A stretch of 64,000 nt of DNA, from contig VGVR01000011.1 in NCBI GenBank assembly GCA_016873995.1, positions 22,235-86,234 on the forward strand. Reading direction: 5' to 3'. Shown one piece after another: positions 41,925 to 51,193 of this stretch. Origin of the DNA: Gemmatimonadota bacterium. Its GTDB lineage: Bacteria; Gemmatimonadota; Gemmatimonadetes; Longimicrobiales; Gaopeijiaceae. The notes under the pieces were generated by a model. That model saw only the letters and a program-made list of their open reading frames with translations. It was not told the origin of the DNA and made no database searches. The number at the start of each line of letters is the position of its first letter. Within the stretch, counting starts at the first letter, position 1. The position numbers and the translations under genes are program-made.

Positions 41925-43688
41925 CTACTCCCGAAGCGAGCTCGGCAGCGCGAACACGAAGACCGTGGAGCTGCCGATCGGCGAGGTGTATCCCAGGTCC
42001 GATACGTCGATCATGCTGTCGTACACAGTGCCGCCGCCGGTCGCGACCGCTACGTACTGCACGCCGTCCACCGCATAGCTGATCGCGCCGCCCGAGATCC
42101 TCGCGTTCAGGATCGTCTCCCACAGGACCTCGCCGGTCTCATCGTCGTAAGCACGGAAGCGGCGATCCCAGTCACCGCCGAACACGAGCCCGCCACCCGT
42201 GGAGACCAGACCTCCCGAGTGCAACGTCGGCCAGCGCCGCTCCCAGAGCACCTCACCCGTCGACACGGACACGCCCTTCACGATGCCGAGCGACTCCGGG
42301 TGCTCGGGGGCACGGATCGAGATGCGCCTGGCGCCCAGGCCGAGCCCATCCCACGCCGTGGCCGTTTGCTCGGTCCACGAGTTGTGTAGCGGCTGGTAGA
42401 CTGCGCCCGTCAGCGGGCTGTACGTGCCGGGCCACCATCCCTTCGCCGCCCGTTGCCCCACGACCACGGTGTGTCCGACCGCGCGATGCCTGAGCGCGGC
42501 ATTCGTCGTGACTCGCCCGTCGGGCGACACGCCGAGGACCGCATTCTGCACGAGGATCGGGCTCGCCCACAGGAACTCGCCGGTCGCGCGGTCGAGGACG
42601 AACTGCACGCCGCCCTTCCCTGCCGTCCACAGCACCCGCCGCGTCGCAGTCGGATTCACGGCCGGGTTCGGCCACTGTACCTCGGCGGACGGATCGATGC
42701 GCGCATCGACCAGGATCCGCTCGCCGATGTGGTCGAGGTCCCAGTCATCGCCCGGCAGGTGCTGGTAGTACCAGACCAGCCGTCCCGTGTCGGCGTCGAT
42801 CGCCAGCGTCGAGTTGGAGTAGAGCGCGTCGCCTGCCTCCCGCCCGTGCACCACCGAGGGATACGGACCGGGCACGCCCGTACCCATGTAGATGAGGTTC
42901 AGCTCCGGGTCGAAGCTGCTCACGCCCCAGGGCGACACGTGGTAGCGCTGCTCGAGCGGCAGCCCACCCCAGGTGTCGCCACCTGGCTCTCCGGGGCGCG
43001 CGACGGTGTTCACGCGCCAGAGCTGCTCCCCCGTGCGCGCGTCGTGGCCCAGGATGAAGCACCCGCCCGGGGTCCTGTCGACGCCACCCCAGAGTCCGCA
43101 CGAGCGACCCGTGACGATCACGTCGTTGGCCGCGATCGGGCCCGACGTGTAGTTGGTGGCGAACTCGGCGCTCGCCATGAACGTCTCCCAGACCACGTCG
43201 CCCGTCGTCGCCCGCAGCGCCACCAAGTACCCGTCGCGGCTCGCGTAGTAGACCTTGTCGTCGTACAGCGCGAGGTTGCGCACCGCACCGAGGCGGCCCG
43301 CGTTCTCCGCGACCGTGCGCTCGTACTCCCAGATCAGGTTCCCCGTCCTGGCGTCCACCGCCTCGATGCGGTCGTTCGGGTGCACGAGGTACATCACACC
43401 CCGATAGACGAGTGGGGTCATCTCCATCGTCCCAGGCCCGATGGCACGGGACCACGCGAGCTGGAGGAACTCGACGTTGTCCTGGTCGATCTGCGCGAGC
43501 GGGCTATGCGCCCACGCGTCGTGCGTCCTCCGGTACTGGGGCCAGTCCGCGTCGGACGGATGATTCAGGATCTCGTCGGTGATCGGCACGAAGTCCTGGG
43601 CGAGCACGGGGTGGCCCGTCCATGCGCACGCGAGGGCGCCGGCCAGAATCGGCCGCGCGGCAACGGTCCGTAGGGTGGCACGCGTCAT
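41925..43688 (-). CDS. PQQ-binding quinoprotein dehydrogenase, eight-bladed
   Basis: A 587-residue protein; GGAGG precedes the ATG at 43688, and the signal peptide ends PVLAQ. It has the quinoprotein opening DWPQYRRTHDAWAHSPLAQID and repeated blades (ARTGNLIWEYERT, ARTGEQLWRVNT, TGRLVWYYQHLPGDDWDLD, TGEVLWERRWPTLHSGGLVSTGGGLVFGGDWD). The CC vicinal disulfide of the 1513-3192 enzyme is not present; two single Cys occur in SCGLWGGVDRTPGGCF. So it belongs to a different subfamily. No cytochrome domain. Substrate unknown. Confidence 0.86.
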   Translation of the reverse strand: MTRATLRTVAARPILAGALACAWTGHPVLAQDFVPITDEILNHPSDADWPQYRRTHDAWAHSPLAQIDQDNVEFLQLAWSRAIGPGTMEMTPLVYRGVMYLVHPNDRIEAVDARTGNLIWEYERTVAENAGRLGAVRNLALYDDKVYYASRDGYLVALRATTGDVVWETFMASAEFATNYTSGPIAANDVIVTGRSCGLWGGVDRTPGGCFILGHDARTGEQLWRVNTVARPGEPGGDTWGGLPLEQRYHVSPWGVSSFDPELNLIYMGTGVPGPYPSVVHGREAGDALYSNSTLAIDADTGRLVWYYQHLPGDDWDLDHIGERILVDARIDPSAEVQWPNPAVNPTATRRVLWTAGKGGVQFVLDRATGEFLWASPILVQNAVLGVSPDGRVTTNAALRHRAVGHTVVVGQRAAKGWWPGTYSPLTGAVYQPLHNSWTEQTATAWDGLGLGARRISIRAPEHPESLGIVKGVSVSTGEVLWERRWPTLHSGGLVSTGGGLVFGGDWDRRFRAYDDETGEVLWETILNARISGGAISYAVDGVQYVAVATGGGTVYDSMIDVSDLGYTSPIGSSTVFVFALPSSLRE

Positions 43689-43926
43689 TACAGGACCTCC
43701 GGGCCCCGCCCGATAGCGTATCGCGCGCGATGAGGCTCGCAGCATCGTACGCACGGGGAGCGCATGCCGCCATGCGGCCGCAGACGTCTCAGGTCCAGAA
43801 GTCCTCGCGCGAGTCCAGAAAGACGGCGGTGAGCGCCTCCGTGGCGGCGGCCAGGCGCACGCGCCCCCGCGGGCCCGAGGTGGGTGAACTCGAACCGGTC
43901 CTGGTTCTCGAGCTGACCCGCTCGTC

Positions 43927-45297
43927 TTACGCTGCCGCCAGCCGGCGCCTGCCGACTCTGGACCACGCGAAGTCGATGAGCAATGCGATGATCAGCGATG
44001 CTCCGACGAGCGGGAAGACCACCCCGACGACCGCGACGGTGCTGAGCACGCCGATCCTCACGTGCCGCTCGGCCGGCGGAGGTGGCGCCGCGAGCGTCCC
44101 TTTGGGTCTACGCTTCCACCACATCACCGGTGCGGTGAGGGCCAGGGTCAGGATCGCCGCGCATCCCATGAGCATCAGGTAGCGATTCGGCGCGCCGTAC
44201 TGGCGTCCTTCGTGGACCGCGACGCCCCACTCGATGGTCCGGGCGACTAAGCCGTAGTCGGCGTAGCGCACGTCCGCGACGACGTCCCCCGAGTACTGAT
44301 CGAGGTAGATCGTGCGCGTGTCCTGCGCCTGTGGCGACGTATGGACCGCGGCGTAGGCGCCCGCTGGACCCTCCGGCACTTGTACAGCGTACGGACGCGG
44401 CAATCCGATGCGATCGAACGCGGCTACCGCCGCGTCCAAGTCGATGGCTGCGGACGCCGCGGTGGGCATTACGGACCCGGGGGGCATGAAGTGCTCCATC
44501 GCCCACGGCGTCTCGGTCTCGACCTCGGCGACGCCGTGCGAATGACCTCCTTCTCCGGTGATCATCGAGGGCAGCAGGAACGATGGCGTGACCTGCGCGG
44601 GTGCTGCCGGCTGACCGAGGTTCCGCACTGCGGCCCACTGCTGCACCCTCGCGCCCCAGAACATCGACCACGGCATGCCCGTCAGCACGAGGAAGGCGAT
44701 GACGCCGCCAGAGATCGCACCCGTCACGGCATGCAGGTCACGCCAGAACGTGCGACGCTTGGCGGGCAGCCTCACGGTCACCACACCACCAGACGCACCC
44801 CGCGGCCACCACAGGAACACGCCGGTGCCCAGGAGAACGAGCACCCAACCCGCTACGGCCTCGACCACCGAGCTCGCCCAGAAGCCAAAGAGCTGGAGGC
44901 TGTGGATCTTGCGGATCGTATACATCACGCCGCCGAACGGAATCGATCCCCGGACGGTCCCGTCATAGGGATCCGCGTACACGGTGCGCGCCTCGCCCCC
45001 CACTCCCACGAGGAGCCTCACGGACCGGTCGGGTCGCTCGGGGAGCGTCAGCTGGACGACGCTCCCACCCGTCTCCGCCTCCACGCCGGCGGTGAGCGCG
45101 CTCACCGGCATCGGCGCTGTCGCCCGTGACTCGACCTCAATCATGTCCCGGTAAACGATGCCATCGATCTCCGGGGCGAACAGATACGTCGCGCCGGTAA
45201 GCGCCAGCATGACCAGCACCGGCAGCACGAGCAGCCCTGCATAGAAGTGCCACCGCCAGACGGCGCGATAGACGGCGGACGTGGGAGCTTCGGACAT
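43927..45297 (-). CDS. PepSY-associated membrane protein (iron/metal-regulated type)
   Basis: A 456-residue protein. The ATG at 45297 has GGAGG five bases upstream. The N-terminal helix WHFYAGLLVLPVLVMLALTGATYLF, PepSY-like extracytoplasmic domain, IRKIHSLQLFGFWASSVVEAVAGWVLVLLGTGVFLWWPRG and the later membrane helices match the PepSY_TM family encoded beside TonB receptors. Such proteins are proposed to reduce or transfer metal (Fe, Cu) at the inner membrane. A His-containing GGHSHG loop is present. It lies 100 bp after the TonB receptor gene on the same strand. Confidence 0.86.
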   Translation of the reverse strand: MSEAPTSAVYRAVWRWHFYAGLLVLPVLVMLALTGATYLFAPEIDGIVYRDMIEVESRATAPMPVSALTAGVEAETGGSVVQLTLPERPDRSVRLLVGVGGEARTVYADPYDGTVRGSIPFGGVMYTIRKIHSLQLFGFWASSVVEAVAGWVLVLLGTGVFLWWPRGASGGVVTVRLPAKRRTFWRDLHAVTGAISGGVIAFLVLTGMPWSMFWGARVQQWAAVRNLGQPAAPAQVTPSFLLPSMITGEGGHSHGVAEVETETPWAMEHFMPPGSVMPTAASAAIDLDAAVAAFDRIGLPRPYAVQVPEGPAGAYAAVHTSPQAQDTRTIYLDQYSGDVVADVRYADYGLVARTIEWGVAVHEGRQYGAPNRYLMLMGCAAILTLALTAPVMWWKRRPKGTLAAPPPPAERHVRIGVLSTVAVVGVVFPLVGASLIIALLIDFAWSRVGRRRLAAA

Positions 45298-45397
45298 GCG
45301 ATCCTCCATCAATGAATGCGTTTGCTTGTGGCTCGGAGCGACGCGGGCGGAGACCTCCACCGCCCGCGTCGTCCGTCGCCCTCGCTCGACTCGGCGC

Positions 45398-47776
45398 CTA
45401 GTACGCAAACCGCGCGCCGACGTAGACCGACCGCGGCGAGCCCGGATACAGTGCGCGCGCACCCGTCGCGGCCACGTCGAAGACGCGCACGGTGGCCGTG
45501 TAGCCTGCGTCGAACAGGTTGCGTACCTCGCCGAAGAGCTCCCATCGCTCCGTGGACCAACCCGCGCGCAGGCCCATCAGCACGTGGCCGTCCACCGTAT
45601 ACGTGTTGTTGAAGTCCGCGAACCGGTCCCCCACGTAGTCGAGCGTGGGCCCGGCGTACGCGCCGCCGGCGCGTCGGTACATCATCTCGGCGCGTGCTGC
45701 TACCTTCGGTGCAGCCGGCAGAGCGTTATCGCCGTACACGTCGTCGACGACGAAGCGAAAATGGTTGAGCGTGAGGCTCACCAGGGGGTCGATGCGGTGA
45801 CGGTCGCCGACCGCGACGCTCACGCTGCTGAACGCCTCGATGCCGGCGTGCACGGTCTTGTCCACGTTAGTCGTCAGGCTGTTCCCCGGCGCGCCCGGGT
45901 CGTCGATGGAGAGGATTTCGTCGCTGACCTGCGCGTAGAACGCGGCGACGTCCCAGCTCCACTGAGTATCGCCCGACGGCGTGCCGGTGGACCGGAGGCC
46001 GATCTCGGCCACGTTGCCCGACATCGGATCGAGTGTGGCGCCGCTGCCCAGGACGTTGTCCTCCATCTGGTACGTGGTCGGCGCCTCGAACAGGCGACTG
46101 ACGTTGCCATACGCCTCGAGCGTCGAAGAAAGCGAGGCGATGATCCCTGCGCGTGGGTTGAATGCGTTGTAGTCCCGCTTCGGGTTGCTCAGCGTGCCGC
46201 TCCCCGCGTCGGTCGTGCGCACGTCACGCGCCGCGCCGACGTACTGCGCACCGAAGACGAACGTCCACCGATCGGACAGGCGCCAGCGGTCCATCAAGTA
46301 CGCCTCGAGACCCCTCGCGCGGTTGTCGACGTATTGCGCGACGCCGTTGGGCTGGCCGCCGAGGTTGCGGTAGTTGCCGCCTTCGACGGTGCCCGAGCCG
46401 TAGTTGACGCCCATGAGTAAGTCGTGCGCGCCGACTACCTGGTTGTAGCGCACCACTCCGCCGAGGTCGCGGTGGTCGGTGTCGACCAGGAGGCTGAACA
46501 CCTCGACGGGTGGGTTCGGCCCCGGTCCGTCGAAGTCGACCATGATGCGGTCGACGATCGGGTGATAGAGCGCCTGCTCTTCGTACGACAGGCCTGCCAT
46601 CAACGACTGGTTCGGCCCCGGCGTCCACGTCAGGCGGGTCGCGACGCGTCCGGTGATGAGGTCCTTCCCGTAATTGCCGCCGAGTGCGACGCTGCTCGCC
46701 TGGTTGGGGTCGGCGGCCACCTCGGCGCGCGTGAGCGCATCGGGAAGCAGGACCGAATAGTCCAGGTACGTCCCGAACACGCGGACGTCGACCCGCTCAG
46801 ACGCCAGCCATCCAGCGTTGGCGTACACGCCCCAGCGCTCCAGGCGAGAGTGGTCGCGGTAACCGTCCCACCTGCGCCCCTCCACGGTCACCAGCCCGTC
46901 GAGCGCCTCCCCCGCGGCACCGACCGTAGCGCGGCCATTGAAGGGACCATAAGCGCCGCTGTTGATCGTGACCGACAGCGGCGGGGTGTTGCGCGCGGTG
47001 GGCGAAATGACGTCAATGGCGCCGCCCAGTGTGCTCGCGCCGTACGTCAGCGCGTTGGCCCCGCGTGCCACCACCGCGTAGCGCACGCTGAGCGGATCGA
47101 CCACACGGTTGTGGTTGTTGCCGTCGGCCGCGGTGACGGGCAACCCGTCCTGCAACATCTTGACGCCGTTCCGGTCGTAGTCGACCGCGTCCAGATTGGA
47201 GCCGCGGCTCGAGAAGAACAGCTCGTCCGAGCCTGCGCTGCTCTCCGCCCAGACGCCGGGAACGTAGCGCAGCATGTCGGCGAGGCCGTTGACGGGCCGA
47301 CGCACCAACTCTTCGGCTTCCACTACCGTGACGCCACCCGGCGTCAGCGCACGCTGCGCATCGATCTCGGCCCTCACCTGGGCCGCGCTCACGTCGATGC
47401 CGTCGATCACCAGGACTTCGAGCTCGACGTCGGCCACGACCGAGGCCGAGGCACCGACGGTCACCCCACGCTCGATCGGCAGGTACCCCGGAGCGGTGAC
47501 CCGAAGCGCATACTCACCCGCGGATAGGCCGGCGAAACGATAGCGGCCGGCACCATCGGTCGCGGACGTACGGGCCGTGCCCGGAGCGCCGACGATCTCC
47601 ACGGTCACGCCCGCGACGCCGGCGCCCGTGTAGTCCGACACGAGCCCGCTGATGCTGGACGCCTGCTGCGCGGCGCCCGCCGTGACTGTCACTGCCAGCA
47701 GAAAGACGACTATGGCGATGGCCAGTCGGAGCTGGCGCCACGAAACGTCTCGTTCACCACTATGAATACCCAACAT
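45398..47776 (-). CDS. TonB-dependent outer-membrane receptor
   Basis: A 792-residue protein; GGGAGGG precedes the ATG at 47776. The signal ends TAGAAQ. Residues 40-120 are a carboxypeptidase-regulatory-like domain (ISGLVSDYTGAGVAGVTVEIVG). The plug (LRYVPGVWAESSAGSDELFFSSRGSN; ARGANALTYGASTLGGAIDVIS) and a 22-strand barrel follow, ending ELFGEVRNLFDAGYTATVRV and a terminal ARFAY. It takes up a metal complex or other ligand with TonB energy. The flanking PepSY gene and His/Cys-rich gene suggest a metal substrate. Confidence 0.92.
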   Translation of the reverse strand: MLGIHSGERDVSWRQLRLAIAIVVFLLAVTVTAGAAQQASSISGLVSDYTGAGVAGVTVEIVGAPGTARTSATDGAGRYRFAGLSAGEYALRVTAPGYLPIERGVTVGASASVVADVELEVLVIDGIDVSAAQVRAEIDAQRALTPGGVTVVEAEELVRRPVNGLADMLRYVPGVWAESSAGSDELFFSSRGSNLDAVDYDRNGVKMLQDGLPVTAADGNNHNRVVDPLSVRYAVVARGANALTYGASTLGGAIDVISPTARNTPPLSVTINSGAYGPFNGRATVGAAGEALDGLVTVEGRRWDGYRDHSRLERWGVYANAGWLASERVDVRVFGTYLDYSVLLPDALTRAEVAADPNQASSVALGGNYGKDLITGRVATRLTWTPGPNQSLMAGLSYEEQALYHPIVDRIMVDFDGPGPNPPVEVFSLLVDTDHRDLGGVVRYNQVVGAHDLLMGVNYGSGTVEGGNYRNLGGQPNGVAQYVDNRARGLEAYLMDRWRLSDRWTFVFGAQYVGAARDVRTTDAGSGTLSNPKRDYNAFNPRAGIIASLSSTLEAYGNVSRLFEAPTTYQMEDNVLGSGATLDPMSGNVAEIGLRSTGTPSGDTQWSWDVAAFYAQVSDEILSIDDPGAPGNSLTTNVDKTVHAGIEAFSSVSVAVGDRHRIDPLVSLTLNHFRFVVDDVYGDNALPAAPKVAARAEMMYRRAGGAYAGPTLDYVGDRFADFNNTYTVDGHVLMGLRAGWSTERWELFGEVRNLFDAGYTATVRVFDVAATGARALYPGSPRSVYVGARFAY

Positions 47777-47885
47777 GAACCCTCCCTGAACGGATTGGCT
47801 GATGAGCGCGGCCCACCACACGAGGCGTGGGGACGCGCGTTGGACACTGCGCCGTGCGCAACGCCGTCAGGCGTGCGCCACGAGA

Positions 47886-48281
47886 TCAGCCGAGGAAGGG
47901 CGGCGCGTGCGCGTAGGGAAGGCGGTACGGTACCGGTTGCTGCGGAACGACGGCGGGCAGAGGAGCCGCGGCGACCTCGACGCGCTCCAACGTGCCCCAG
48001 GCCGCAAAGGATGCGGTAGCCGGGAGCGCGGTCGGCGAGGGCGTCGCGCACGGACCCACGCAGTCGCACGGTCCGTGGCCTTCGGAGTCCGATTCGGACG
48101 CATCCGCCGAGCCACCGTGGTGGGCGTGGTGCCCGCCACTCGCCGACTCCGCGGCTTCGACGAAGAACGCCCCTTCATGGTGGGGGCAGGGGTCGAAGCC
48201 AAACCAATGCTCCGCGCCACCGAGCATGACGAAGGCCGCCACCAGCCCGACGGCGATGCGATGAAGAGCGGAGTGTCTCAC
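47886..48281 (-). CDS. Small His/Cys-rich secreted protein, probable metal binder
   Basis: A 131-residue protein read from GTG 48281, with AGGGAAG just before it. A hydrophobic N-terminal segment (IAVGLVAAFVML) is a signal or anchor. Metal-binding groups follow: DPCPHHEG (Cys32, His34, His35), HHAHH (51-55) and GPCDCVGPC (Cys72, Cys74, Cys78). The C-terminus ends in a Pro/Tyr-rich PYRLPYAHAPP segment. I do not know a named family. Gene order His/Cys-rich protein, TonB receptor, PepSY protein suggests a periplasmic metallochaperone or sensor in a copper- or iron-uptake locus. Confidence 0.68.
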   Translation of the reverse strand: MRHSALHRIAVGLVAAFVMLGGAEHWFGFDPCPHHEGAFFVEAAESASGGHHAHHGGSADASESDSEGHGPCDCVGPCATPSPTALPATASFAAWGTLERVEVAAAPLPAVVPQQPVPYRLPYAHAPPFLG

Positions 48282-48360
48282 GACTTCCCTAGAAACGGAT
48301 GCGTCCCCGGCACGAAACCAACGCGAGGACACGGTCCCTGTCAATGAAGAACGACACCCC

Positions 48361-48387
48361 GGCGCCCCTGCCTGTTGAAGGGGCGCC
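48361..48387 (-). terminator. Terminator-like hairpin after the extended beta-helix gene
   Basis: GGCGCCCCT (48361-48369), loop of nine bases, AGGGGCGCC (48379-48387): a perfect 9-bp stem, followed on the minus strand after a few bases by a T-rich GTCGTTCTTC. It lies 14 bp beyond the second stop (48401), not next to the amber codon at 48566, which supports the longer gene. Confidence 0.55.
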
Positions 48388-48400
48388 CACGCCACCAGAG

Positions 48401-48565
48401 CTAGGTCCGCGGCCGCGGCCCGTACACCGGCAGCGGCTGCCCCGCCTCCAGGGCACCCAGGTCGGGCGCACGGCCCGCAAACCCATCGTTCACGTTCGGG
48501 ATCACGACGCCGCGGTCGATTGCCGCCGAGCCGGGCCGCAAACGGAAGTCGAGGTCCTCGAACCG
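48401..48565 (-). other. In-frame C-terminal extension of the beta-helix gene after an amber codon
   Basis: Immediately after the TAG at 48566-48568 the same frame stays open for 54 codons and encodes a typical beta-helix C-terminal segment ([19 protein letters not shown], later [10 protein letters not shown]). The '[12 protein letters not shown]' pattern is the usual last element of such proteins. The codon before it reads CTG-TAG where CTG-TAC (Tyr) would be normal, so this is either a nonsense mutation, a base-call error or a readthrough site. Confidence 0.75.
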
Positions 48566-50467
48566 CTACAGCCGCTGCACCCTGCTCGGGTCACGATCGA
48601 GTTGCGGTACGTTCACGAAGACGTCGTAGTCCACCAGCACGTTGTTCCGGTCCTGACCGGTCGCGCTCTGATACTCCTGGAGCGTGGCATAACCGCGACG
48701 CTGGCTGCCGCCGGCGCCGCCCGCGGGACCCTGCAGCGTGACCGTTCCCGCGCGGATGTTCGGGGCGGGCGGCGAGTTCCACTGGAACGCGGGCGTCTGT
48801 CCCGGATTCGGCCGGAAGCCGTTGTAGTCGGAGGACGTGTAGTTCGTGCTCGTGTTCATGGTGAAGATGGCGGGCGCGTTGCCCTGCCCGAGCATCAGGT
48901 TGTTCCGCCAGTGCGAGTTGGACACGGACCCGGGTGTCGTCTCGCTCGTGACCGTGTTGTGGTAGTAGATCACGCCCGGAGAGTTCGCCGACGCGCGCGT
49001 GGATCCGCCCGGCGCGTGATAGACGATGTTCCTGATGAAGTAGATCGGGCCGCCGACCGACGGCTGCGTCGACATGGGGTGCGACGCCGAATTGATCAGC
49101 ACGTTCCGCATCACGCGGCCGTTGTGCATGCTGCCGTCCATCTCGATCGAGTTGTCGTGCGCGTTCGTGATGTAGTTGTTGTAGATGTCGATCGAGTTCG
49201 GCCGCCGGTTCCAATACTCGCGAGGTGGATAGCTCGGCCCCTCGTGCGCGTGCGAGCCGTCGGGCATCCCGTAGAAGTCCGTGTCGATGCCGTCGTGGAA
49301 GTCCGCCACGTAGTCGTACGCGATGACGTGACCGGGACCATACACGCGGACCGCGTTGTACGAGTACATGACGGGGGGAAATTCCTGCCCGTCCACGCCG
49401 TCGAACTGCTCCCAGAACTGGCCGTTCCAGCCGATGAGGTGATCGGGGTCGTTGCGACCCAGGAACACGTTGTCGGCGATGTAGAAGTCGCTCGATCCCG
49501 AGTAGTTGGTGAACACGCCCATACCCACCTGCTCGAAGCGGCAGTTCTTCACGGTGAGTCCCTTGGACCCCACGATGAGCTGCGTGCCCGCCCAGATGGC
49601 GATGTCCGTGTTCCTAAACGTGATCCCCTCGAAGTAGTTGTAGTCGGCCGCCTTCACGTTGAAGAGGTTGAAGTTGCCGCGCCCGTCGATGATGACTTCG
49701 CCGTCGCCGGCCGCCTTGATCACAATCGGACGCTCGGCCGTGCCGTCGGCGAGCAGGTAATACGTGCCCTCGAACGTGGCAGTCGCGTTGATCGTCGTCT
49801 GGTTCGCGTAGTACTCGTACTGATACGCGTACGTCCCCGCGTGCATGAGGAAGACGTCGCCGGGCTTGGCACGCGGCCGCCCTCCCGGTGCCGTGTCTCC
49901 CGCGCCGCAGCGGTAGTTGTACGCGCACATCAGCCCTGTGAAGGACGGCTCCTCGCGCGGCCCCGTATAGCCTACCGGGTAGACGTGATAGACGCTGCCG
50001 CCTTCCGCGGGCATCGGCTCCGGCCGCGTGCTGACCGTCACGGTCCGCGAGGAAGCGCCGAAGATTCGGTCGATGCCGTCCGGGTCCGATATCTCGAGGC
50101 GCACCTCGTAGGCGGTGCCCGGCTCGAGGTCGAGGATACTCCCCGCGAACATGTTGGGCAGCTCGAGCGCGAAGGCATCCTCCTGCTCCACGCGCTCGTG
50201 GTGCAGGCGCAGGAGCGGCATCCCGGTCAGCCACGCCGCATCCCCCACCTTCCGATAGGAGACCGCCACCGACGCGTTGCGGTTGGCGTCTCCTTGGATC
50301 AGCCACTCGAAGCCGAGGTTGATGAGCGTGGGCGGGTCGATGACCAGCTCGCCGGGGCTCACGCCGAGCGCCTCGGACGACTCGGGCCGCTGGGCGTGAG
50401 CCTGCCCTGCAAGCGCGAGCACGGCCGCGACTGGCATGGCGACGGAAGCGAGTCTGTTCTTGATCAT
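48566..50467 (-). CDS. Secreted right-handed parallel beta-helix protein
   Basis: A 633-residue protein to the first stop, or about 688 with the extension to 48401. The signal peptide ends GQAHAQ. Residues 40-150 form a fibronectin-like or sandwich domain (PGTAYEVRLEISDPDG). The remainder is a parallel beta-helix with Asn ladders and repeated short strands (YFEGITFRNTDIAI, LTVKNCRFEQVGMGVF, SIDIYNNYITNAHDNSIEMDG, RVMRNVLINSA), as in polysaccharide lyases and pectate-lyase-like proteins. It probably binds or cleaves a polysaccharide. ATG 50467 has only a weak ribosome site. Confidence 0.85.
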   Translation of the reverse strand: MIKNRLASVAMPVAAVLALAGQAHAQRPESSEALGVSPGELVIDPPTLINLGFEWLIQGDANRNASVAVSYRKVGDAAWLTGMPLLRLHHERVEQEDAFALELPNMFAGSILDLEPGTAYEVRLEISDPDGIDRIFGASSRTVTVSTRPEPMPAEGGSVYHVYPVGYTGPREEPSFTGLMCAYNYRCGAGDTAPGGRPRAKPGDVFLMHAGTYAYQYEYYANQTTINATATFEGTYYLLADGTAERPIVIKAAGDGEVIIDGRGNFNLFNVKAADYNYFEGITFRNTDIAIWAGTQLIVGSKGLTVKNCRFEQVGMGVFTNYSGSSDFYIADNVFLGRNDPDHLIGWNGQFWEQFDGVDGQEFPPVMYSYNAVRVYGPGHVIAYDYVADFHDGIDTDFYGMPDGSHAHEGPSYPPREYWNRRPNSIDIYNNYITNAHDNSIEMDGSMHNGRVMRNVLINSASHPMSTQPSVGGPIYFIRNIVYHAPGGSTRASANSPGVIYYHNTVTSETTPGSVSNSHWRNNLMLGQGNAPAIFTMNTSTNYTSSDYNGFRPNPGQTPAFQWNSPPAPNIRAGTVTLQGPAGGAGGSQRRGYATLQEYQSATGQDRNNVLVDYDVFVNVPQLDRDPSRVQRL

Positions 50468-50565
50468 GATGTGCGCCAGTGAATGAGGTCGTCGCCGCGT
50501 GTGGTCGACGTTCGCGCGGAAAGTGCGGGGCGGTCGCGAAGGGGGGCAAGCGGCCGGTCGCCGCG

Positions 50566-50958
50566 TTACGAAGCCGCGATCCGCTCCGCGTCGTAGGCGT
50601 CGAGCTGCGTATCGGAGCTGAGAATCGCGACACCTTCGTCCAGGGCCTGCGCGACGAGCAGCCGGTCGAAGGGATCTCGGTGGTGGTCCGGCAGGTCGGC
50701 GACGGAAGCGGCGTGGGCATGGCTCACGGCGAGCGGGAGGACGCCGCTGGACTGCATCCGGGACGGAACGTACCTGGACACCGGCTCGGGCAGAGTCAGC
50801 GTACCGCTCCGCACCTTGATCGCGATCTCCCAGACGGAAGCCGCCGAAAGCAGCAGCTCGGTGTGCTCGTCGTCGATGAGCGATCGAGCTCGAATCCCCA
50901 GCCGCTCCGGCTCGGCCTGCATCCAGAGCCAGACGTGGGTATCCAGCAGGACCCTCAC
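50566..50958 (-). CDS. PIN-domain toxin, VapC type
   Basis: A 130-residue protein starting at GTG 50958, overlapping the antitoxin stop (GTGA). PIN-domain acids are visible: Asp6 in VLLDTHVWLW, the Glu in SAASVWEIAIK, and the later Asp residues in HHRDPFDRLLVAQA and LSSDTQLD. The first motif with THVWLW marks the VapC/PIN subgroup paired with Phd-like antitoxins. It should be an RNase that cuts RNA when the antitoxin is lost. The longer upstream frame overlaps the antitoxin and is a shadow. Confidence 0.9.
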   Translation of the reverse strand: MRVLLDTHVWLWMQAEPERLGIRARSLIDDEHTELLLSAASVWEIAIKVRSGTLTLPEPVSRYVPSRMQSSGVLPLAVSHAHAASVADLPDHHRDPFDRLLVAQALDEGVAILSSDTQLDAYDAERIAAS

Positions 50959-51188
50959 GCGCCGAAGTCCTCGAGCACGGTCGGCTCCAGCGGATCGTTG
51001 AAATCCTCGGGAACCAGGAACAGCCCACGGTCCCGACCGAGAGCCCGACCAACTGTCGAGTCCATCGGCACCAGGCGCGCCACGGCCTTTCCGCCCCGGG
51101 CAATCACGATCTCCTCTCCGGCTTGGGCACGGCGTACCAGCCGCGACAGGTGGGTCTTCGCCTCGTGAATGTTCACCGTCTTCGCCAT
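50955..51188 (-). CDS. Phd/YefM-family antitoxin
   Basis: A 77-residue protein. The N-terminal half is the Phd DNA-binding fold (TVNIHEAKTHLSRLVRRAQAG EEIVIARGGKAVARLVP), and the C-terminal tail (about residues 50-77) would wrap the toxin. It overlaps the PIN gene by four bases. There is almost no ribosome site; its promoter predicts a transcript beginning at or next to the ATG, so it may be leaderless. It should repress its own operon by binding the palindrome just upstream. Confidence 0.9.
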   Translation of the reverse strand: MAKTVNIHEAKTHLSRLVRRAQAGEEIVIARGGKAVARLVPMDSTVGRALGRDRGLFLVPEDFNDPLEPTVLEDFGA

Positions 51189-51193
51189 GCCCC

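Noticed and set aside
48299..50482. A 727-codon open frame on the plus strand opposite the beta-helix gene
   Set aside because: It is rich in Arg, Val and His with no domains, and antisense to a gene with clear signal peptide and repeats: a G+C-driven shadow.
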